Assembly: GCF_002288925.2 (NCBI RefSeq)
Contig: NW_022098031.1
Span: forward strand, 6,081,796 to 6,145,795
DNA: 64,000 nt
DNA from: Delphinapterus leucas
Lineage: Eukaryota > Chordata > Mammalia > Artiodactyla > Monodontidae
Reading direction: 5' to 3'
Shown here: piece by piece, positions 58,542 to 64,000 of the stretch
Numbering within the stretch: the first letter of the stretch is position 1
Layout of the letters: each line of letters opens with the position of its first letter
Made by a program: the position numbers and the translations under genes
Notes under the pieces: model-generated
Told to the model about the DNA's origin: nothing
What the model saw: only the letters and a program-made list of their open reading frames with translations
The model's database searches: none

Positions 58542-59289
58542 CATATAGTATTATTTATGTACCTTAGAAGATCACCATGAAGTTAAACCAAAAAACTTAT
58601 TTGAAGCAATTAGCTCTAATAATCACATACAAAAAAGTGTTTACACACTCCATAGTCAATATGTCCAAATATTTATTTTAAATAAATGTTAGTCAAATTT
58701 TCTCATTTTACAGTTCTACACTGATTACTATTCTAAAATCTACTATAATTTGTTATTGCATATTGTTTACACACACACATGCAGACTTGAACTATTGCTC
58801 TTTTGTAAATGGGACATTTTCTGAAACAAAGACCAGTATTTTGCCATAATTAGACTTTGTGAAGAGCATTATTAGGTTATGGCAATTTTAGCAGGCATTA
58901 TTTTTCTTCCTAAATGGCTATTTAGAGATGATTGGAGAAAGCAAAAGAATATCCTTGGTGTTAGTTGGATTACTACTTGATAGGAATAAAGCCTACATGG
59001 GGCAACATGAAACCTACAACAGAATAATGATAAAAAATTAATGAACATTCTTTAGAAGTTCAAAGTGGAAACTGAAATGGTTAGATATTAACATTCTCTG
59101 CTATGTCTTTCAGAAAATATTCCATATTGAATTTGGTAATAACAAACTTAAAAGAAGCCTAGTTAAGAACTTATCAGTGGTACTACCTCTCTTTTTTCTT
59201 TTATTATAATTATTACTTTCCTCATTTATTTTAATTGCTAGATTTCAAATAATAAAACTTAGGAAGAGAAAATTAACTTGATAATTGAA
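58542..59289. other. Unique AT-rich sequence
   Basis: Nothing recognised; a short acacacacac run lies near 58770. Confidence 0.5.
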
Positions 59290-59790
59290 GAGTAAGGAAT
59301 TTTCACACAGGCCTAAACACACACACACCCACAGACACACAAATACAATAAATACCTTTTTACTCATCAACTAGAATCAACCATTCTAACATTGTCATAA
59401 TTGGTTCTTGTGCTTTTTTGTTTTGTTTAACAAACATAAAACATTCTCACGGCTAACTCTCTACTTGAATAATGTCTCCATTGAATGCAGTTTTAACTAT
59501 GATACCTCTCTAAAGGCAACCAATATCATGAACTTTGCATGTACATTTTCAATCTAGTTTTGTTACTTTTTTATATATACTAGATTATATTTGCTTTTTA
59601 AATTTGTGTAAATATTATCAGAGTGTATCATTCTTCAGCTTTTTATTTTGCTAAACAATACATTTTTGAGATCTAACTCTATTGAGAGAGACAGTCAGAT
59701 AGATATACCTAATTCATTCCTTTTTCTGTTTGTATAGTTTTTACTCTGACATTTCCAGCCTATATCTATTATATTGTGCTCTATGGATCT
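59290..59790 (-). mobile_element. Possible old L1M 3' end, antisense
   Basis: Loose similarity in order to the antisense 3' end of old L1s: 'aaggcaaccaatatcatgaac', atacatttttgagatctaac and 'taattcattcctttttctg'. A CA-rich run is at 59317-59341. The call is weak. Confidence 0.4.
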
Positions 59791-60299
59791 CATTTTAACA
59801 GAATAAAACTGAAAATTTCAAGTAAAAGTTTGCATTAACAGGATTTAATCTGTGAGTTTATTCAGTTTACATGATTACTTGTACCTTTTTAAAAAAATGT
59901 CTTATTCTATTTACAACATATTTCCTTTGGTTCATTTTATTATTTTTCCCCATTTTTATTGAATTTATAAATATTCTTTAGTTTATTTTATTTTCTCCCT
60001 GTAAGAGTTTATTTCTTCTTTACTTTTAAATTAAGGGTCTATCATGAAATACTTAATCTGTATTTTATACAGATGTGTATTCATCTATTTATTACAGTAG
60101 AAAATTAATTGATATTTTTAGCTTATACTTCAAGGAATTTATTGTTGCTTGCTTAAATATCCTGAAAGTTGTCTTTTACATTTTCATGTGATTTTTTTAT
60201 TCATCTCTTTTGGCTGTATTAGTTTCTAAACACAAAATAAAATTATGTATAATCCTCTAGCTAAAATGATTTATCTATTTCTTTACTCATCATTACAAT
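59791..60299. other. AT-rich sequence, nothing recognised
   Basis: No gene or repeat could be supported. Confidence 0.4.
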
Positions 60300-61500
60300 A
60301 TGATTTACAATTATTTTCCCTAGATACTTTTGTTTTTCTTGCCAAGTCCTTCATTTTTTCCTACATTCTTAAATTATAGTTCAGCTTGGTATAGAATATT
60401 TGATTGATGATATTTTTAATATGTGCTTTGAAGATATTCTTTTTTCCTCAAGTTATCTTAGGGTGAGAAATATGCTTAATTTGCCTTGGTGTACTTTTAG
60501 AGACACTTAGATTTTTAATTTGATAGCTTTTAAAAGTTAATCTTTTAGGGACTTTGCTGGTGGTGCAGTGATTAGGAATCTACCTGCCAATGCAGGGGAC
60601 ACAGGTTTGAGTCCTGGTCTGGGAGGATCCCACATACCACAGTTCAACTCAGCTTGTGTGCCACAACTACTAAGCCAGCGCTCTAGAGCCCATGAGCCAC
60701 AACTACTGAGCCCGCATTCCACAATTACTGAAGCCTGTGTGCCTAGAGCCTGTGCTCTGCAGCAAGAGAGGCCACCACAATAAGAGGCCCGCACACCACA
60801 ATGAAGAGTAGCCCCCGCCCACCACATCTAGACAAGGCCCGTGTGAAGCAACGAAGACCCAATACAGCCAAAAATAAATAAATAAATAAATTTATTTTAA
60901 AAAAAGTTAATCTTTTAACTTTTCTTCTTAGACTTTGATATTCCACAGTTTCATAAAAATATACTTAAGATTTAATTTTTCAATCTAAGGACTTAGGTAT
61001 TTCTGTAATTCTGAGAATTTTTGTCTATCATCTCATTTAAAATTGCCTCTTTCACATTCTTTCATTATTCTTCTACTCCTCTATTCACTATTCTGCTAAT
61101 TCAAATAGAACTATATTGGATCTTCTAAATCTATCATGTTATCTACCATATGATAATCAAGCGTATAGTGTAATTTGTCTATTGAAGTTTATTATAATTT
61201 GGATTTTTTGTTCTTTTTAAAAATCCATTTGCTTCTCTTAAAATCTGCCTTTCTTGTTTCAAAATCTTGATCCTTTTCTATATTCTTATTTCTCTTATTT
61301 TATCTCTCTGAATATTGGGAACATACTACATAGTCAATTTAATTTTTCTTCAAATTATTTCATTATCTCTAGTTCCTTGGCTTACAATTCTCTCATTGTG
61401 GATCTGTCAGCAGTCAGTCACCTTTCATTGAACTTCATTATAAATCTTATAATTTGATTTCTTTACTATCCTCAATGGGATAAACCTGGACTCCTCAAAG
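60300..61500 (-). mobile_element. Old L1M-like sequence interrupted by a SINE
   Basis: Antisense similarity to old L1M ('ttagggtgagaaatatgcttaatttgcc', 'atcatctcatttaaaattgcctctttcac', 'attctttcattattcttctactcc') is present on both sides of the SINE at 60548-60901, in continuous order. Subfamily and limits are uncertain. Confidence 0.5.
60548..60901 (+). mobile_element. CHR SINE, long form, with repeated middle segment
   Basis: It has the head gggactttgctggtggtgca, a full 3' body (gaagagtagcccccgcccac) and the tail ataaataaataaataaat. An exact 16-bp target duplication, aaaagttaatctttta, is at 60532-60547 and 60902-60917. The middle contains three starts of a ccacaa(c/t)tact motif at 60661, 60697 and 60719. 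Confidence 0.96.
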
Positions 61501-64000
61501 TACCAGGAATAGAGACTATACCATGGGATCATTTTTCATACTGCTGCCACGTCTTTATAGATTTCATCAGTTTGGGACAAGTCATGCCATCAGTTTATAT
61601 GCTCTGGGTTCTTGTTCTGCATGAATGTAGCCTCAAAACTCTACCATATGCAACCTTAGACACTTGTTTGCTTCTGTTCAGAATCTGGTGCAGTAACCCT
61701 ATGCAAGCAGTTGAAAAACGCTATTTAACATACTAAATATTAGTGATATTTGGATCTGTACATGAAGTCCACCGACTTTGTCCTTGATTTTCAGCGTTTT
61801 GTAGACTGTTCAAATAGTAGGTGTAATTCTTTTATACCAAATCGAAATTCTTCCACCATCAATCCTATGATTTACATGCCTTCAACCTCCTTTCAACACA
61901 AAAAGCTATTGGTTGTTATTCCATCCAATAATTAATTATATATGTCTGAACAAAGAGTAAGAATCGTCCATCAGTTAAATCTGACAATTGAATAGAAGTT
62001 CACAAAAATTTATATTTATATATAAAAATATACTTTTTATACAGTTATTTGAACTACATCTTTAGATTCAAACAATTGGAAATTTACCCATCCACAACGA
62101 ACATAAAAATTTTGGTTATATAATTTTATATATATCATCAATGTATTTCAGAAGGTATTTTGGTAAAGAAAACTTTTATTTCCCCATGAAACTCACACAC
62201 ATAAAAATATGTGGAAAGGGACTGCATATGAGAACCCATATTGAAAACTAAATGTATTCATATTTACTTATGACATTGTATCTTAGATTTACTTGTAAAA
62301 TCAATTAGATGAAATCTAATCTGATAAATAGATCTTGAATTAATAGACATTTAAGCCATGAAGACTCAAAATCTATTTGCTTCAGGGTCAGCCAGATACA
62401 TCATCTATCTTTTGCATCAAAAGAAATATTGTCCTTCTCATAGTGGTTACGATAAGAAGAATCCTAATAAATTTGTTATTATCAAGAAATGGTGGCAAAA
62501 TTAGAGAAATATGATATTCATTATAGCTGTCCATCAATTAAATTTTAGTCAATTTGCAACATACAGAAGTATATATGTTATGCCATGTGCTCATCCCATC
62601 TCCCCTTACACCCTAAATCAATAGATTAATATGATAAACTTAGCTAATTTTGTCTGATAGTTTTATTGTTAATATATCTCACTTTGAAGAAAGTTTTTTG
62701 TGTTTTCAAGTTTTCATTTCATGATTCATAGCAATGACCTTAAAGCACTGGTTCTGAAGTGAACTACATATCATTTCTCTTTTGTAACAGTTGGGCAATT
62801 AGCATGACTTAAAGACAAAAATAATCATGGGACATTATTTACACAGTAAGAATACAGGAAAGAAATGATTAACTATATCCAAAACTTTTAAGATTTAACA
62901 CTTCTAAATATGTGTGGTCTTAGACTATGTAAACTTTATGAATTTAAGGCTTTACGTATCCCTTAGTGCATATAAAATAAGTGATAAGATACAAAATAGA
63001 TATTATTTTAAGATATTATTAAAAGATTGAAAATATTACTTAAAGATTGAATTAAAATGGCTAAGTCAATTAATGTAGTCAACAAACGATTTTTTGAGGA
63101 ACTAGAATGTATGAGATATACGGCATTAATTGAACATACAAATCTTTGAGACATAACTCCTACATTCAATGAGATTAAATCTACTGTAAAGGAGCTCTCT
63201 AGGGAAGTTTAATTAATAAATACCTATTGTGTTTAAAATAATAATAAATTATTAAATAATAAATTAATTGCTGGAATAAAAAATGAAGAAAGATATGAGA
63301 CAACTAATAAGATGATATGTGAAATGAGATGTGTAGGGGCATACAGACTGAAAAGGAATGAAGAAAAGAGAAAGAATTATTATATAATTAAGAAAATGAG
63401 AAATAAAACTAAATAAATGAGAAATGAAACTAAGTATAGGATAATAAAGAACAATAAAAATCAGAAAAATGTGAGCCAGGCTTCCAAAACAATGATTTAT
63501 TCACTAAACTTTTAATTTTATTTATAATATGAGGCTTTATTATAATATGGGATATTATTTACAAAATCATAAAGCATGCTTTACTAATATTTTGAAAGAA
63601 TGAAGTCACTATTATTTTGCAATACAAATACTAAATACTGTATTTAGCATTGAGAATCTTTGATGTCCTAAACTTTTATAGATGTAAAACTCTTGTCAAA
63701 TAGTACCATTTCTGTTGTCTTGTATAAATAACTTAGATACAAAATTGTAATTTGGGAGTAGCATACATATCAAAAAGAAGCAATACTTATATAAAAGCAG
63801 AGGAAACAAAAAATGTAAGCTATCTCAACAAATCTGTGGGATTTTATAGTTCTGATAAAAATTATTAGTCATAATTCTTATTCCCCTTGATAAAATAATG
63901 TAGAACAACTTTTTCAGTTCTCTCCATGGGGACAATTTTAAAAATGAATGAAATATACAATAAAAAGCATCTTAAAAATATCAGAAAGCTATCAAGATAG
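61501..64000. other. AT-rich sequence, no gene recognised
   Basis: No gene is seen to the end of the window. A 21-bp tandem repeat with unit atgagaaataaaactaaat.. lies at 63396-63416 and 63417-63437, and short AT-rich runs are frequent, for example 63230-63265. Confidence 0.5.

Overview
This window looks like mammalian nuclear DNA, most probably from a cetacean (whale or dolphin). The best clue is a set of tRNA-derived SINEs of the CHR family, in long and short forms. They share a very CpG-rich core and are flanked by target-site duplications (TSDs). The L1 elements resemble the cetartiodactyl lineage, and I saw no BovB. These lineage calls rest on remembered consensus sequences; no database search was run. 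Away from the repeats the DNA is AT-rich and gene-poor, and I found no intact protein-coding gene, tRNA or rRNA gene, or CRISPR array.

Layout: 1-1275 holds an old hAT-type element and unique DNA. 1276-7113 is a near-full-length L1 (L1-A) on the + strand, with a 5' UTR, broken ORF1 and ORF2, a 14-bp TSD and an internal deletion of about 740 bp. 7128-15859 is mostly unique DNA with a SINE, MIR, MER20 and two L1 ends that meet tail to tail. 15874-21237 is a second large L1 (L1-B) carrying a SINE inside ORF1. 21565-26150 holds a SINE, MER5A, and two old LTRs, one of them split by a nested insertion. 26161-28424 has two 5'-inverted L1s, one of them a stack of three L1 3' ends. 31598-33245 is an older L1 with a nested SINE. 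33535-36512 holds MIR and L2 relics. 37570-41470 is an old minus-strand L1M interrupted by a GC-richer unidentified block, an ERVL-type LTR and a tiny inverted L1.

43432-46111 is the one recognisable host-gene copy, a 5'-truncated processed pseudogene of EIF4B on the minus strand. It has 125 open C-terminal codons, about 2 kb of 3' UTR, a poly(A) signal and tail, and a SINE with an internal 15-bp repeat expansion. 48060-50465 holds L2, MIR and old L1 ORF2. 52600-55290 is another old L1M. 56201-58541 is a minus-strand L1 (L1-C) fused at its 5' end to a truncated SINE. 60300-61500 is L1M-like with a SINE inserted, and 61640-64000 is AT-rich DNA in which I recognise nothing.

The genes do not form a pathway. 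The shared theme is L1 machinery copying L1s, SINEs and one cellular mRNA into the same region, with several insertions layered on each other. I found no convincing new biological system. The most unusual items are the stacked L1 ends at 27593-28439, the SINE internal expansions, the L1-SINE fusion, the EIF4B retrocopy and the unidentified block at 38096-39490.
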